A model generated the notes under the pieces. It was not told the origin of the DNA. It saw only the letters and a program-made list of their open reading frames with translations, and did not search any database. Made by a program: the position numbers and the translations under genes. From contig JAGQOH010000019.1 in NCBI GenBank assembly GCA_020427635.1, forward strand, positions 1 through 50,651: DNA of 50,651 bases, given 5' to 3'. Positions 50,341-50,651 of this stretch are shown piece by piece (the stretch's first letter is position 1; each line of letters starts with the position of its first letter). The DNA comes from Phycisphaerales bacterium. GTDB taxonomy: Bacteria > Planctomycetota > Phycisphaerae > Phycisphaerales > UBA1924.

Positions 50341-50651
50341 TTACTGCCCCAGGATCAGCGGCACGATCTGGTTATTGGACAGATTGAGCGCCCCCACCAA
50401 CGCGGCCGCTGTTGTCGCCAGCTCTTCGTCCATGGCGTCTGACAGCTCGATCGCCTGGCTCACCTGGCGCTCGTCCAGCAGGTTGCCGTAGCGCTTGGCC
50501 GAGTCGGTCGTCATGCGAAGCAGTGCGACCTGCTCATAGCCGTCGGCTCGCAACGCGGCATCCATCAGGGCGACCTGGGCGCGCTTCTCACCGATGCGCG
50601 ACAGGATGTCCGCGACGCGCAGCATGACACCGCCCGAGGACTCGTCGAGCG
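50341..50651 (-). CDS. Helical protein, 5'-truncated by window edge
   Basis: At least 103 residues. The frame stays open to the edge (LDESSGGVMLRVADIL), so the ATG at 50625 need not be the start. The visible part is helical (EKRAQVALMDAALRADGYEQ, DERQVSQAIELSDAMDEELA) and ends with VGALNLSNNQIVPLILGQ. The helix spacing recalls HEAT or armadillo repeats, but the fragment is too short to assign. It lies upstream of the pseudopilin genes on the same strand, separated by 369 bp and a likely terminator. Confidence 0.6.
   Translation of the reverse strand, partial: LDESSGGVMLRVADILSRIGEKRAQVALMDAALRADGYEQVALLRMTTDSAKRYGNLLDERQVSQAIELSDAMDEELATTAAALVGALNLSNNQIVPLILGQ

Noticed and set aside
1..50651. 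Insertion sequences, prophage, or toxin-antitoxin modules
   Set aside because: No transposase, integrase, phage structural or toxin-like frame was found on either strand.

Overview
The window is high-GC bacterial DNA, densely packed with genes and often with ATGA or GTGA stop/start overlaps. It most resembles a planctomycete of the Phycisphaerae type. The pointers are a secreted BNR-repeat protein ending in the Asp/Asn-rich dockerin-like tail (D-x-x-G-D...D-L...FG) common in that group's exported proteins, a seven-gene MoxR/DUF58/VWA operon, and a PilM-N-O-P/Gsp hybrid secretion cluster. This placement is inference from protein families; no rRNA or other taxonomic marker is present.

Layout. 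1-2134: the 3' part of a Pseudomonas-order LigD (ligase then polymerase domain). 2259-14549: one plus-strand run of seven genes: a Q-rich coiled-coil membrane protein, an ABC solute-binding protein, a two-domain ABC permease fused in frame to an NHL-propeller lipoprotein, a large VWA/GATase-like membrane protein, MoxR ATPase, DUF58 protein and a BatA-like VWA protein. 14553-22248: mixed single genes (HEAT-like exported protein, tRNA-Leu, DUF3224 lipoprotein, DUF2231 membrane protein, BNR/dockerin protein, tRNA-Ser, Cys-rich TerB-like protein, sulfotransferase). 22404-24385: acpP, fabF and a lone FliN/SpoA-domain protein. 24499-29948: an OPT-family transporter with two unusual insertions, a membrane partner, then DUF4430, DUF6580-like (ECF-S type) and DUF6265 genes. 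29953-33386: hisN-type phosphatase, adk, and divergently recJ.

33394-50651 is one minus-strand cluster. In transcription order it holds a HEAT-like or unrecognised gene running off the window, two major pseudopilins (GspG type), an atypical pseudopilin, a small membrane protein, a GspH-like pseudopilin, PilM, PilN, PilO, a PilP/GspC-like protein, secretin, TPR lipoprotein, then a signalling block (histidine kinase, receiver, GAF/HD-GYP, STAS) translationally coupled to the GspE ATPase and followed by GspF. The kinase-receiver-HD-GYP-STAS block sitting directly before the motor ATPase suggests that assembly or activity of the pseudopilus is signal-controlled.

The most unusual items are the ABC transporter parts built into a MoxR/VWA operon without an ATPase, the in-frame permease-lipoprotein fusion with an intact lipobox, a second VWA-like segment with a lost metal site, and the OPT transporter carrying a coiled-coil/Ca-loop insertion plus a YHS-like Cys segment. 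I see no CRISPR array, insertion sequence, prophage or rRNA.
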